A stretch of DNA of 64,000 nucleotides from DAOUEX01 sp034430235 (GCA_964478075.1 CAYZGO010000006.1:71944-135943), one strand, 5' to 3'; numbered from the stretch's first letter, positions 6,780 to 15,855 are shown. Made by a program: numbers and translations. Notes: a model not told the origin generated them from the sequence alone.

Positions 6780-9401
6780 CTACCCAGCCCTGAATATGAT
6801 CGGCAGGTAAAGCTGATACATGAAAGCCGGCAGAGTGGACGTCGGTGTAGGAGTCTCTGTCGGGGTTGGAGTGGACGTCGGTGTAGGGGCTTCTGGTGAC
6901 CGAGCATAGGTCACCATCAACCGTGGATAATAAATGGCAGATACATGATCGCAACTATGGAACATGTACTGCTCCGCCCAGCGTTCGTCATAGCTCTCCA
7001 GCAAGAGCCCCTTGTTGCTGCTGCCGTTGTCCAACCACTCCTGCACAATGTCAGTGACATTGAACTGGCACCAGCCTGGACCGTGCAGCATCTCTCGGTC
7101 GGTGGGAATCTCTGCCCGGTCTGTCGAACCTGTGCAGCCTGCTTCCTCCCACGCCTCAGCACCAGTCGCGTTGAGCCAGGTCGCCTCGTCAGCATCCCAC
7201 CCTCGCGTGACTGCATGAGAAGCCACCTGCAAGCGCTGCACCGCACTATCCCCCGATGCCCGCAGTTGCAAGTACGCCTCGAAAATCACAGCGTCTGTCG
7301 GCAGCGAGGAAACGTCAAACTTGATCAAGCTTGACGCATTCCCACGTCCTTTAACTAACAGCACCTGCCTTTGTCCATGAGTGCCGTTCGGCGCATCAGA
7401 ATCAATGTACGTATCGCTGCAGCCAGTATAGCCATCCAACGCCTGCTGCAACGTTATCACCGTTGTCGCCCATGCCGGCAGCGGAGGCACTGGTGTAGGC
7501 ACCTCTCCTGTCACAACGTATTTTACACGAAGGCGTGGACGCTTGTCCTCAGCGAGACTATCGGCTGAAGAGAATTGGTAGAGTAGTGGGTATCTGGCAT
7601 CAGTGCTACACAGCAGCAAACCCTTGTTGCTATTGGCATCCAGAACCCAGTTCTGAACTAGCTTCGTCACGTTGTGATAGTACCAGTCCCACCCAGCAGC
7701 AATTGCAGTGTCCGCAGGTATGGCTGCCCTGTCCTCAGAGCCTGAGGCCCCAGCTTCTTGCCAGACAGCCGTATCGCTGGCAGCATTCCACGTAGCCTCG
7801 CAGGCAACCCAGCCCTTCAGCAAACCAAACACACTCACTTCTAGTTCCAGACCGCTGCTGGAAGGGTCAGCATACGTCTCCACATACGCCTCGACGATCA
7901 TGGCATTGCTGGGAATGCTGCTCACATCAAAGCGAAGCAGCGCTGACGTCACCCCCTCGCCACGCACCAGCAACAGAGGCTCCGCGCAGAAATTGTCATT
8001 CGCGTTGTAAACCTCAATGTAGGTATCCTCACACTCCCGCAAGATAACCTCTACGGGCGGTACAGGTGTAGGAGTCTCTGTCGGGGTTGGAGTGGACGTC
8101 GGTGTAGGCCCTGGGGGCTCCTCGGCATAGGTCACCATCAACCGTGGATAATAGATGGCAGATACATGATCGCAACTATGGAACATGTACTGCTCCGCCC
8201 AACGTTCGTCATAGCTCTCCAGCAAGAGCCCCTTGTTGCTGCTGCCGTTGTCCAGCCACTCCTGCACAATGTCAGTGACATTGAATTGGCACCAGCCTGG
8301 ACCGTGCAGCATCTCTCGGTCGGTGGGAATCTCTGCCCGGTCTGTCGAACCTGTGCAGCCTGCTTCCTCCCACGCCTCAGCACCAGTCGCGTTGAGCCAG
8401 GTCGCCTCGTCAGCATCCCACCCTCGCGTGACTGCATGAGAAGCCACCTGCAAGCGCTGCACCGCACTATCCCCCGATGCCCGCAGTTGCAAGTACGCCT
8501 CGAAAATCACAGCGTCTGTCGGCAGCGAGGAAACGTCAAACTTGATCAAGCTTGACGCATTCCCACGTCCTTTAACTAACAGCACCTGCCTTTGTCCATG
8601 AGTGCCGTTCGGCGCATCAGAATCAATGTACGTATCGCTGCAGCCAGTATAGCCATCCAACGCCTGCTGCAACGTTATCACCGTTGTCGCCCATGCCGGC
8701 AGCGGAGGCACTGGTGTAGGCACCTCTCCTGTCACAACGTATTTTACACGAAGGCGTGGACGCTTGTCCTCAGCGAGACTATCGGCTGAAGAGAATTGGT
8801 AGAGTAGTGGGTATCTGGCATCAGTGCTACACAGCAGCAAACCCTTGTTGCTATTGGCATCCAGAACCCAGTTCTGAACTAGCTTCGTCACGTTGTGATA
8901 GTACCAGTCCCACCCAGCAGCAATTGCAGTGTCCGCAGGTATGGCTGCCCTGTCCTCAGAGCCTGAGGCCCCAGCTTCTTGCCAGACAGCCGTATCGCTG
9001 GCAGCATTCCACGTAGCCTCGCAGGCAACCCAGCCCTTCAGCAAACCAAACACACTCACTTCTAGTTCCAGACCGCTGCTGGAAGGGTCAGCATACGTCT
9101 CCACATACGCCTCGACGATCATGGCATTGCTGGGAATGCTGCTCACATCAAAGCGAAGCAGCGCTGACGTCACCCCCTCGCCACGCACCAGCAACAGAGG
9201 CTCCGCGCAGAAATTGTCATTCGCGTTGTAAACCTCAATGTAGGTATCCTCACACTCCCGCAAGATAACCTCTACGGGCGTGGGCTGCACAGCGAGCAGT
9301 CCCGATTGATCGTCAAAGGCAGCGGTTGCGGTGAGAGATACAAGCAGCAGTGCAGACACCAGACCGGCCACGATGGCCATGTTCTTGATCGTGTTATGCA
9401 T
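6780..9401 (-). CDS. Secreted DNRLRE-domain protein with internal duplication
   Basis: 873 residues. The N-terminal signal peptide (MAIVAGLVSALLLVSLTATAAF) is followed by two almost identical 407-residue units. Each unit contains two DNRLRE-type beta domains (for example EDTYIEVYNANDNFC...LLLVRGEGVTSALLRFDVSSI and SDTYIDSDAPNGTHG...LIKFDVSSL). The units are separated by PTPT-rich linkers. The C-terminus, after another PTPTSTPTPT linker, is YQLYLPIIFRAG, a tail type common on Chloroflexota exported proteins. DNRLRE domains occur in extracellular, probably adhesive or carbohydrate-associated proteins; no catalytic domain is present. Confidence 0.88.
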   Translation of the reverse strand: MHNTIKNMAIVAGLVSALLLVSLTATAAFDDQSGLLAVQPTPVEVILRECEDTYIEVYNANDNFCAEPLLLVRGEGVTSALLRFDVSSIPSNAMIVEAYVETYADPSSSGLELEVSVFGLLKGWVACEATWNAASDTAVWQEAGASGSEDRAAIPADTAIAAGWDWYYHNVTKLVQNWVLDANSNKGLLLCSTDARYPLLYQFSSADSLAEDKRPRLRVKYVVTGEVPTPVPPLPAWATTVITLQQALDGYTGCSDTYIDSDAPNGTHGQRQVLLVKGRGNASSLIKFDVSSLPTDAVIFEAYLQLRASGDSAVQRLQVASHAVTRGWDADEATWLNATGAEAWEEAGCTGSTDRAEIPTDREMLHGPGWCQFNVTDIVQEWLDNGSSNKGLLLESYDERWAEQYMFHSCDHVSAIYYPRLMVTYAEEPPGPTPTSTPTPTETPTPVPPVEVILRECEDTYIEVYNANDNFCAEPLLLVRGEGVTSALLRFDVSSIPSNAMIVEAYVETYADPSSSGLELEVSVFGLLKGWVACEATWNAASDTAVWQEAGASGSEDRAAIPADTAIAAGWDWYYHNVTKLVQNWVLDANSNKGLLLCSTDARYPLLYQFSSADSLAEDKRPRLRVKYVVTGEVPTPVPPLPAWATTVITLQQALDGYTGCSDTYIDSDAPNGTHGQRQVLLVKGRGNASSLIKFDVSSLPTDAVIFEAYLQLRASGDSAVQRLQVASHAVTRGWDADEATWLNATGAEAWEEAGCTGSTDRAEIPTDREMLHGPGWCQFNVTDIVQEWLDNGSSNKGLLLESYDERWAEQYMFHSCDHVSAIYYPRLMVTYARSPEAPTPTSTPTPTETPTPTSTLPAFMYQLYLPIIFRAG
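6844..8059. repeat. 1216-bp direct repeat, copy A
   Basis: Copy A of a direct repeat inside the DNRLRE gene; the copies are offset by exactly 1221 bp (407 codons). Apart from a diverged patch at about 6888-6904, only four differences were seen (6933, 6981, 7034, 7075), all at the same end. None was seen in the remaining ~980 bp. Confidence 0.9.
8065..9280. repeat. 1216-bp direct repeat, copy B
   Basis: Second copy; matches 6844-8059 with the differences at 8154, 8202, 8255 and 8296. All four are silent in the encoded protein. Confidence 0.9.
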
Positions 9402-10041
9402 TTCTAACCCACCTCCTCATAATGATTGTGTATAGTATACTGCGTTGACAGGGCAGTTTCTTGACATTTAGGTGATATTGCTGCGACTTCGTGTTGCCTC
9501 ATTCACAAAGCCTGGCCCAAGGTGTATCGTTATTTCAGTGTCACGTCCAACTTTGGGCCAGGCGCCAGAGTTGCCGTTGAGGAGCACGTTCTGAAACACG
9601 AGAGCGGCTGGGTTGAGCGATAGATACTGCTGCTGGAGCCACGTTGGCGTTTCATAACCGGCCTCGGGTACATCCAAGCCCCACCGCCAGGTTATCTTCA
9701 CCAATATTGTACTTCCTCCCGAGCCAGATGTCAAGTAGTCTTTCGGGACTTGCTAATAGCCTAGCGCCTTGCCGCCTGTCTCGCCGCATCCTCTCTGGGG
9801 CGATGAGACCCAGAGGAAGGCGATGGTTCATCCACCTCGACGGGGTGGGCGTCTTAATTGGCGAAAACAACGGCCGTAACGGCCCATACTCCTGCGTAGC
9901 GAATCGTTGCTCGAGATCTCAACTTGTGAGTGAACTCCAGCTCCTGCGGTCAAGTTCCACCACAGTTGAAAGAGACTTATGTCATTCATAATGGGGTAGC
10001 AATCCGGCAAAGCTATATCTACGATGGGATGCTACAGGACT
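9402..10041. other. Intergenic region, no supported gene
   Basis: Holds the 5' leader of the DNRLRE gene. It also contains several overlapping short frames on both strands (the longest is 88 codons, 9468-9734 minus) without recognisable domains or ribosome binding sites. Nothing else supported. Confidence 0.5.
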
Positions 10042-10070
10042 TTGACCGCTCGGCTGCCTTGCGATATAAT
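10042..10070 (+). promoter_or_regulatory. Promoter of tRNA-Ser
   Basis: TTGACC (10042-10047), 17-bp spacer, perfect TATAAT (10065-10070), 32 bp before the mature tRNA. May also serve the ECF transporter genes downstream. Confidence 0.8.
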
Positions 10071-10102
10071 GTGAGCTACGTACAGTTAACGACTCGCATC
10101 CT

Positions 10103-10189
10103 GGAGAGGTCGCATAGTCCGGCCTAGTGCGCGCGTCTCGAAAACGCGTAGGCAGAAATGCCTCGTGGGTTCAAATCCCACCCTCTCCG
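10103..10189 (+). tRNA. tRNA-Ser (CGA)
   Basis: Acceptor stem GGAGAGG (10103-10109) pairs with CCTCTCC (10182-10188). The anticodon stem CGCGT/ACGCG encloses loop CTCGAAA with anticodon CGA at 10139-10141. A long variable arm (class II) and the T-loop TTCAAAT follow. No encoded CCA. Confidence 0.95.
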
Positions 10190-10264
10190 CTGAGGCGTTG
10201 TAGCGCTCTTCTTTGCTCAGGGGCGCTTTTCACAGCGAAAACCCGCAACGAAAGGAGAAGATTT

Positions 10265-11044
10265 GTGACTGCAAGCGGTGCTCCAAAGGGAGAGGAACGG
10301 AAGGTCGAGTTGGTGGGGGGCGCAGCTATTGATGGAGCGCCTATCGCCTATGTCATCGTCTTGGCTGCTGTGGTTGCTGTGTTGTCCTTCATCCCGTTTT
10401 CGGTGGTTTTTGCTGCCGGTGGCAGCTTCCCACTCAGCCAAGCAGTATACCCTCTCGTGGGATTCATACTCGGCCCATGGGCAGGCGCGCTGGCGGCGGG
10501 CATTGGTCGTCTCATTGGTGTATTCGCTGCCCCGCATACGGCTGGCGTAGGCCTGCCCTCGGTTGTGTTCGCTATGGTAGCGGCGGCGGCAGGCGGTATT
10601 TTGGTCGAGAAAAAAAGGCGCAATTGGCTGCTCGCACTGCTTGTGTTCGTGCTGGCTTACGTCTGGTACGTGGGCCGCGCTCTGACGATTGACGTCAGCC
10701 TGAGCCTAGCGCTACAGACCTCTTTGGTCAACTGGGCAGGCTTGATCCTGTGGATTCTGCCTACTCGTACCCTGGCCAGAGATTGGGTAGCGGACAAGAA
10801 CCTCGCTAGGCTAGCGGCCGGGGTGGCGTTGGGTTCCTGGATCGTGAACACCAATAGCCATACTTTTGCCAACGCTTGGGTCTATTATACCATTGGCTGG
10901 CCAGCGGATGTATGGCGCATACTCACACCCGTCATACCTGTTGAACAGCTCTTCCGTACGCTGGTAGGTACGGTCATCGGCGTAGGCGTGATCGCTGGCT
11001 TGCGTGCGATTGGGCTTGTCAGGCCAGCCAAGGCCGGGTATTAG
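10265..11044 (+). CDS. ECF transporter S component (substrate unknown)
   Basis: The frame is open into the tRNA, but the start is the GTG at 10265 behind AAAGGAGA. 259 residues with about six membrane helices after a short polar N-terminus. It includes the S-component-like stretch FPLSQAVYPLVGFILGPWAGALAAGIGRLIG, where a small-residue-rich helix would contact EcfT. Followed directly by the ATPase and EcfT genes, making a complete dedicated (group I) ECF module. No riboswitch or biosynthetic neighbour indicates the vitamin or metal carried. Confidence 0.8.
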   Translation: MTASGAPKGEERKVELVGGAAIDGAPIAYVIVLAAVVAVLSFIPFSVVFAAGGSFPLSQAVYPLVGFILGPWAGALAAGIGRLIGVFAAPHTAGVGLPSVVFAMVAAAAGGILVEKKRRNWLLALLVFVLAYVWYVGRALTIDVSLSLALQTSLVNWAGLILWILPTRTLARDWVADKNLARLAAGVALGSWIVNTNSHTFANAWVYYTIGWPADVWRILTPVIPVEQLFRTLVGTVIGVGVIAGLRAIGLVRPAKAGY

Positions 11045-11065
11045 CTTCCTAGTCACATACACTTG

Positions 11066-11092
11066 GACGCCTCGACAGTGCGTCGAGGCGTC
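11066..11092 (+). promoter_or_regulatory. Intercistronic hairpin in the ECF operon
   Basis: Perfect 11-bp stem GACGCCTCGAC / GTCGAGGCGTC with a 5-nt loop between the S-component stop and the likely ATPase start. No U-run follows. Possibly sets S:A stoichiometry by mRNA processing or attenuation (inference). Confidence 0.6.
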
Positions 11093-11105
11093 TGACTTTG
11101 GGAAT

Positions 11106-12878
11106 GTGCGCTTGGCGATACACGACGCAGTTGTATGCATAGAGAATCTCTCATATCAGTATCCACGCTCACCAGACCTTGTGCTGCGCGACATCAACCT
11201 GTCAATCCGCAAGGGCGAGTTCCTGGGTATCATTGGGCCCACCGGCGCAGGAAAGACGACGCTTTGCCTGGCTCTAATCGGTATCGTACCGCAATTCCAC
11301 GGCGGTCGCTTCTTTGGCCGTGTTACGGTCGCTGGCCTGGACACGCTAGAGAACCCCATCAGCCTGCTGGCTCAACACGTCGCCCTGGTTTTCCAGGACC
11401 CTGAGACGCAGCTCATTGCGAATTCGGTCGAGGACGAAGTGGCGTTTGCCTTGGAGAACGTCCGTGTGCCTCGAGATGAGATACTGCGCCGCATACCGTG
11501 GGCACTCGAGGCTGTGCGCCTGGGCGGCATGGAGAAAAAGCATCCGAGCGAACTCTCGGGCGGAGAGAAGCAAAGGCTGGCTATCGCCGCCGGGCTCGCC
11601 TTACAGCCGGAGGTGCTCGTTCTCGACGAGCCAACCTCCCAACTCGACCCTCTGGGAAGCCAGCAAGTCTTTGCCACAGTGCGTGAACTGAACGTCAGGC
11701 TGGGTATCACGGTCATTCTAGTCAGCCATGCCAGCGAAGAGATGGCCGAGTTCGTTGACCGCGTAGCTCTTCTGAGCAGCGGAGCGCTGGTTGACGTTGA
11801 CATCCCCAGCCGCATCTTCACCCACATGGACCTGCTGGATCAGTATGGTACCCGTCCGCCGCAGGTCACCAGCTTCTACATAGAGCTTCGCGATAGAGGC
11901 TTTGAGCCGCCTTCCATTCCTGTAACGCTTGAAGATGCCACACAGGTGTACGAAGACATGCGACCGCAAGTCGAGGTCAAGCCGCCGGCCCCTCAGCCCA
12001 GGGGCACTGAAGAATCCTCCGGTCCCATCCTCCTCTCCGCGCGAGATGTCGAATACGTTTATCCTGACGGCACAAAGGCGCTCAGGGGTGTCTCCCTTGA
12101 TGTTCGCGAAGGCGAGTACCTGGTGATCGTTGGCCAGAACGGGGCAGGCAAGACGACACTGGCCAAACACTTCTTGCATCTTCTTGAAGCGACTGAAGGC
12201 CAGGTTCTGGTCAATGGCCGTGACGTATGCAACCTGGACGTCAGTGACTTGGCCCGTCGCATCGGCTTTGTCTCACAGAACCCCGACAACCAGATTTTCA
12301 ACGCCACCGTCGAAGCGGAGGTTGCCTTTGCACTGCGCAATCTGGGCATCAGTGGGACAGAGCTGGCTGAGCGAGTGGAAGAAAGCTTGTACACCTTCGG
12401 CCTCGAGGACTACCGGGCCGGGCACCCACTCTCGTTGCCCAAGGGCGACCGTGCCCGCGTGGTGATCGCCGCAGTATTAGCTATGCGGCCCGACGTATTG
12501 ATCTTCGACGAGCCCACCACAGGTCAGGATTACTGCGGCGCCAAGCGCATCCTGGACGTGACCCGCCAGCTCCACCAAGCAGGAAAAACAGTGATTGTGA
12601 TTACCCACCATCTGTACCTTATGCCAGGCTACGCCGACCGTGTGGTGGTCATGGGCAAAGGAATTATTTTGCTGGATGCCCCAATCCGCAAAGCGTTCCA
12701 CGAGACTGCACTGCTGCGCAGTACTTACCTTGCTCCACCACAGATTGTGCAGTTTGCGCAGCGCATAGCACTCCGCGAGAATCTCAGCCCGCCATCCCTT
12801 GGGCAGGACTATGCACTGTCAATTCTGACGTCCGAGGAACTGGCTGCCTGCATCACCAGTCGGAAGGACAACGCATGA
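11106..12878 (+). CDS. Fused energy-coupling factor ATPase (two ABC domains)
   Basis: The start is uncertain: GTG 11106 after the hairpin is favoured over the earliest in-frame ATG at 11004, which overlaps the S gene. About 590 residues. ABC domain 1 has Walker A GPTGAGKTT, signature LSGGEKQRL and Walker B VLVLDEPTSQLD. ABC domain 2 has Walker A GQNGAGKTT and Walker B VLIFDEPTTGQD. Its signature is shifted to LSLPKGDRARV in place of LSGGQ, so one of the two composite ATP sites may be weak. Couples ATP hydrolysis to EcfT. Overlaps ecfT by 4 nt. Confidence 0.92.
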   Translation: MRLAIHDAVVCIENLSYQYPRSPDLVLRDINLSIRKGEFLGIIGPTGAGKTTLCLALIGIVPQFHGGRFFGRVTVAGLDTLENPISLLAQHVALVFQDPETQLIANSVEDEVAFALENVRVPRDEILRRIPWALEAVRLGGMEKKHPSELSGGEKQRLAIAAGLALQPEVLVLDEPTSQLDPLGSQQVFATVRELNVRLGITVILVSHASEEMAEFVDRVALLSSGALVDVDIPSRIFTHMDLLDQYGTRPPQVTSFYIELRDRGFEPPSIPVTLEDATQVYEDMRPQVEVKPPAPQPRGTEESSGPILLSARDVEYVYPDGTKALRGVSLDVREGEYLVIVGQNGAGKTTLAKHFLHLLEATEGQVLVNGRDVCNLDVSDLARRIGFVSQNPDNQIFNATVEAEVAFALRNLGISGTELAERVEESLYTFGLEDYRAGHPLSLPKGDRARVVIAAVLAMRPDVLIFDEPTTGQDYCGAKRILDVTRQLHQAGKTVIVITHHLYLMPGYADRVVVMGKGIILLDAPIRKAFHETALLRSTYLAPPQIVQFAQRIALRENLSPPSLGQDYALSILTSEELAACITSRKDNA

Positions 12879-13705
12879 CTTGGCGGACTATTGGCTCGGT
12901 GCGAGAATCGCCTCTCACACAGCTTGACTTTCGTCCCAAGCTGATGGTCATGTTTGCTGCTACGTTTCTGGCCTTCATGTGGGAAAGCCCAGCCCTCACA
13001 GGGGCCTTGGCGCTGCTGATCTTTGTGCTGTGTCTCATAGCACGCATTCGCCTCTCCTACTTGGGCAATGTGCTGCTCATCATGTTGCCATTCTACGGCA
13101 TCCTGCTGGTCACACACGGCTTTCTGAACACGCACGTTGGCCGCACGCCTGTGTGGGTAGCGCCAGAGGCATGGTGGCTGATCGGTGGAAAGCTGAGGCT
13201 GACCGCAGAGGGTCTGGCCTACGGCTTCATGGTCATCTTCCGCACCCTGACTCTGATTCTGGTCACCCCTCTGGTCATCTTTACCACGGATTTGAACGCT
13301 CTAATCGTAGGCTTGGTGCGGATACGGGTGCCGTACAAGATCGCCTTTGCTTTCTCCGCCACATTGCGCTTTGTGCCGCTCTTGCTCGAGGAAATCAACT
13401 CTATCATTGAGGCCCAGCGCTTGCGCGGCCTGGCTCTGGAGAAGATGAATCTACTCAAACGCCTGTGGGTGTATTCACGCATCGCCGTGCCGCTCATCCT
13501 GGGCGCCATGACCAGGTCACAACAGGTTGAGGTCGTATTGGCCGCGAAGGCTTTCTCCGGCAGCCCCGACCGCACCTACCTGCACGAATCCTCGCTGCGC
13601 GCGGCGGACTATGTTGTGCTCGTCATTTGTTTGGGGGTGCTGTCGGTCGCCTTGCTGCTTCGCGTGACCATGGGACTGGGGCGCTTTAGCGTGCCGAGGC
13701 TATGA
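12875..13705 (+). CDS. ecfT: Energy-coupling factor transmembrane protein EcfT
   Basis: 276 residues, CbiQ/EcfT family. It has five to six membrane helices and the cytosolic coupling region with the EAQRLRGLALEK helix (conserved Ala-x-x-x-Arg-Gly motif that docks into the ATPase). It begins with ATGA overlapping the ATPase stop, so the two are translationally coupled. Completes the S-A-A'-T transporter. Confidence 0.9.
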   Translation: MTWRTIGSVRESPLTQLDFRPKLMVMFAATFLAFMWESPALTGALALLIFVLCLIARIRLSYLGNVLLIMLPFYGILLVTHGFLNTHVGRTPVWVAPEAWWLIGGKLRLTAEGLAYGFMVIFRTLTLILVTPLVIFTTDLNALIVGLVRIRVPYKIAFAFSATLRFVPLLLEEINSIIEAQRLRGLALEKMNLLKRLWVYSRIAVPLILGAMTRSQQVEVVLAAKAFSGSPDRTYLHESSLRAADYVVLVICLGVLSVALLLRVTMGLGRFSVPRL

Positions 13706-13717
13706 GCATTCGACCCC

Positions 13718-14188
13718 CTATCGCCGCAGAGTTGCAACTAAACGGCGTGGATTCAGCAGCAGATCCAGAGCATCCTGGACACTGCTGACCACGACGTCTG
13801 CGGCTGTCAGAGACGTTACTGCCAGCCCTTCACTTCCGAGCACGGCGATGCCCAGCTCCACTGCTTCTAGCATCTCCCTGTCGTTAGCTCCGTTTCCGAC
13901 CGCTGCTACTCGCCTTGCGTCCAGCCGCTCAACGAATTGCTGCTTCTGGCTTGACTCGTCTCCTGGACTCACCCTGACAAAGTGCAGGCCCAGGTGCGTT
14001 GCCGTCTCTGAGCCACGGCCACGTGTATCAGCGGAGAGCAGGTGGATGCTCAGGCTAGCCGATAGGAGGGTCAGACGTTCAGCGACGCCAGGCAACACTT
14101 GGCCGTCAAGGGCAATAGTGCCGTTCAGGTCCAGCACCAGGTGTTCGAGGGTCAGCATCCCCAGGCCCGGTACATTCAATTCGATCAT
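13718..14188 (-). CDS. Soluble HAD-family hydrolase (P-type-ATPase-like, COG4087 type)
   Basis: 156 residues. HAD motif I is DLNGTIA, with Asn in place of the second Asp, as in stand-alone proteins resembling the P-domain of P-type ATPases. Motif II is LLSADTRG and motif III/IV is VGNGANDREML with the acidic pair. A small phosphatase is the likely activity; substrate unknown. Convergent with ecfT (12 bp apart) and last in a minus-strand set with a small membrane peptide and an MBL hydrolase. Confidence 0.82.
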   Translation of the reverse strand: MIELNVPGLGMLTLEHLVLDLNGTIALDGQVLPGVAERLTLLSASLSIHLLSADTRGRGSETATHLGLHFVRVSPGDESSQKQQFVERLDARRVAAVGNGANDREMLEAVELGIAVLGSEGLAVTSLTAADVVVSSVQDALDLLLNPRRLVATLRR

Positions 14189-14207
14189 TACGCCCCCCTC
14201 AGAACAG

Positions 14208-14234
14208 TACCGGGTTTCTATGAGAAACCCGGTA
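14208..14234 (-). other. Perfect 12-bp hairpin
   Basis: TACCGGGTTTCT and its exact complement with a 3-nt loop lie between the 40-codon gene and the HAD gene. No T-run on either strand, so an mRNA stability or processing element is as likely as a terminator. Confidence 0.65.
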
Positions 14235-14259
14235 TCTTGGCATCCTTCTACTGACAGAA

Positions 14260-14382
14260 CTACACACGCACGTCAAAGAGCCTGCCGATCAGATAGGTAA
14301 CCACCGTGGCAAAGATGCCGATCATGGCCATCTCGTCACGCCAGTATGCCTGCAGTACTTGAATCTCATTCATTGATTTCAT
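14260..14382 (-). CDS. Small single-pass membrane peptide (40 aa)
   Basis: Read directly: ATG 14382 to TAG 14260, with a possible alternative ATG at 14373. A polar N-terminus ending in WRDE is followed by a hydrophobic helix (AMIGIFATVVTYLIG, about residues 19-33) and a basic tail. A GAGGT ribosome binding site lies upstream. It sits 52 bp after the MBL hydrolase stop on the same strand. Size and architecture resemble small membrane proteins that tune a larger partner; the partner is unknown. Confidence 0.6.
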   Translation of the reverse strand: MKSMNEIQVLQAYWRDEMAMIGIFATVVTYLIGRLFDVRV

Positions 14383-14434
14383 TACCTGAACCTCTGCTGT
14401 CTTCTCGGATAGGCACTCGCCTGTCTCGTGTGAG

Positions 14435-15256
14435 CTAGAAAGTCAGTTCTGTGCCCGCGGGGCAAGGGGCCACGCGCGTGCCAAAGGCAGTAGCCAGAGC
14501 GACGTAGGCACGCGCCCCCGTGCAGTGGTTCGGGTAGAGCCGTGGTGGGCCGTAGCTGCGCAATACCTGCACTGTGCGATGCAGATGCCCTTCGTCCGCT
14601 TGCGCAAGGTGCATCCCGCCCAGCACCGCAATCATCTCCCCGCTGAAAATGGCACCCACGTGCTGAAGCGTGTTCAGCAATCCTGCATGGCAGCATCCGC
14701 AGATCAACACTAGACCCTGGGCTACTTCCAGCACTATGGACATGTCGTCACGGTAAGGATCCGCAATCCAGTCATCGCCTTCACGCACCACGTGGTGGGC
14801 ACTCCGCCCCTCTGGTTCTGGACGCGAAGTGATCTGCCCTGTGGTGTACATGCCAGACAGGATCTGCTGTGGCTCATCACTCAAGCGAAGGTCTACGTGA
14901 CGCAGCAACTCCTCACGGCTCGTGGACAGCCCAGTGCTAGCTAATCCCGAATCACGCCTCGAAAAGCGTTCACGGAACAAGTCCGGATGTGCGTACAGCG
15001 GCAGCGTGGGCGTGTGCTGCAGCAGGGCACTCAGCCCGCCGGTGTGGTCGTAGTGGCTGTGGCTGAGAGCAACAGCACAGATGCTGGCGGGTTCAATCCC
15101 CGCGACTTCGAGGTTGTGCAGCAGCACGGTGCCGCTCTGCCCGGTATCGAACAGCACGCGTCCCTGCTCCGTTTCGATAACGAACGCAATGCCATGCTCG
15201 CCCCAGAAGCGAGAGCTCGCCTGAACCGCATCATCCACGACGCAGGTTACCTTCAT
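14435..15256 (-). CDS. MBL-fold metallo-hydrolase
   Basis: 273 residues. Metal-binding motif LSHSHYDHTGGL (63-74) matches the HxHxDH signature, and GCCHAGLLNTL supplies a further histidine. It belongs to the group annotated as dihydropterin-methyl-aminobenzene phosphate synthase-like hydrolases. The start ATG 15256 follows a CoA-binding gene by 8 bp. A second paralogue of this type lies at 15885. Substrate unknown. Confidence 0.88.
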   Translation of the reverse strand: MKVTCVVDDAVQASSRFWGEHGIAFVIETEQGRVLFDTGQSGTVLLHNLEVAGIEPASICAVALSHSHYDHTGGLSALLQHTPTLPLYAHPDLFRERFSRRDSGLASTGLSTSREELLRHVDLRLSDEPQQILSGMYTTGQITSRPEPEGRSAHHVVREGDDWIADPYRDDMSIVLEVAQGLVLICGCCHAGLLNTLQHVGAIFSGEMIAVLGGMHLAQADEGHLHRTVQVLRSYGPPRLYPNHCTGARAYVALATAFGTRVAPCPAGTELTF

Positions 15257-15264
15257 TGTACTCT

Positions 15265-15663
15265 CTACCTCTCATCCCACGTGCGTTTCCTGATCATGGC
15301 GCAGGTGCCGTACACGACGCGGATGCCGTGCTGTTGGCAGAATCCTATGGCTGTCTCCGACTCGGAGCCGGGCTGCATCCACACGCGGCTCAAGCCCAGC
15401 TCGGTACACTGACGTACCACCTGTTCAGTCACACGTGGTGGCACAACCGTATCCACTACTGCGGGCTTTTCCGGCAGGTCAGCAAGGCTGCGGTACAGTT
15501 CCTGTCCCTCTATCTGACCGCCACGCGCATTGACGCCATACACCGTGTAGCCCGCACGACGCAAGTCACAGAAGATCTTGTGTCCGTACTTTGACGTATC
15601 CGTTGAGGCTCCTACCACTGCCCACACGCGCTGGTTGATGAATTCGCCAACCAGATCTTCCAC
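15265..15663 (-). CDS. CoA-binding protein (YccU-like)
   Basis: 132 residues, GTG start behind GAGGAGG. Single Rossmann-type CoA-binding domain with WAVVGASTDTSKYGHKIF near residues 14-31 (glycine-rich nucleotide loop) and VDTVVPP later; usual size for the family. Eight bp upstream of the MBL hydrolase and probably co-transcribed. Members bind CoA or act in protein-acylation complexes; specific function unknown. Confidence 0.88.
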   Translation of the reverse strand: MEDLVGEFINQRVWAVVGASTDTSKYGHKIFCDLRRAGYTVYGVNARGGQIEGQELYRSLADLPEKPAVVDTVVPPRVTEQVVRQCTELGLSRVWMQPGSESETAIGFCQQHGIRVVYGTCAMIRKRTWDER

Positions 15664-15765
15664 TTTGCCTCCTCTGCCTACTGTACATCACTGTACTTAG
15701 GCACAACGGTATTTATCCACCTGCAATATCTCGAGCGCCCCATTGACTGCTTGGCGTGAGACTGA

Positions 15766-15855
15766 GCCATCCACGGATAGGTCACGGCTCCACGAATACA
15801 CAAATGCATTGGCATGCTTCCGCTCGTGTATTCGTGTGTGGAATCCGTGGATGGC
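15766..15855. repeat. 90-bp nested inverted repeat
   Basis: Outer arms 15766-15778 and 15843-15855 (GCCATCCACGGAT and complement). Inner arms around CACGAATACAC (15791 onward) and GTGTATTCGTG (15826-15837). Similar CACGAAT/ATTCGTG repeats form the element at 36574-36651. Looks like a non-coding miniature repeat. Confidence 0.7.

Noticed and set aside
9468..9734. 88-codon minus-strand frame
   Set aside because: No ribosome binding site, no recognisable domain, composition unlike neighbouring genes.
10127..10264. Longer start for the ECF S component
   Set aside because: It would read through the tRNA-Ser gene; a GTG with a good ribosome binding site lies at 10265.
11004..11105. Upstream extension of the ECF ATPase
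   Set aside because: Overlaps the S-component gene and an intercistronic hairpin; the ABC domain begins after GTG 11106.
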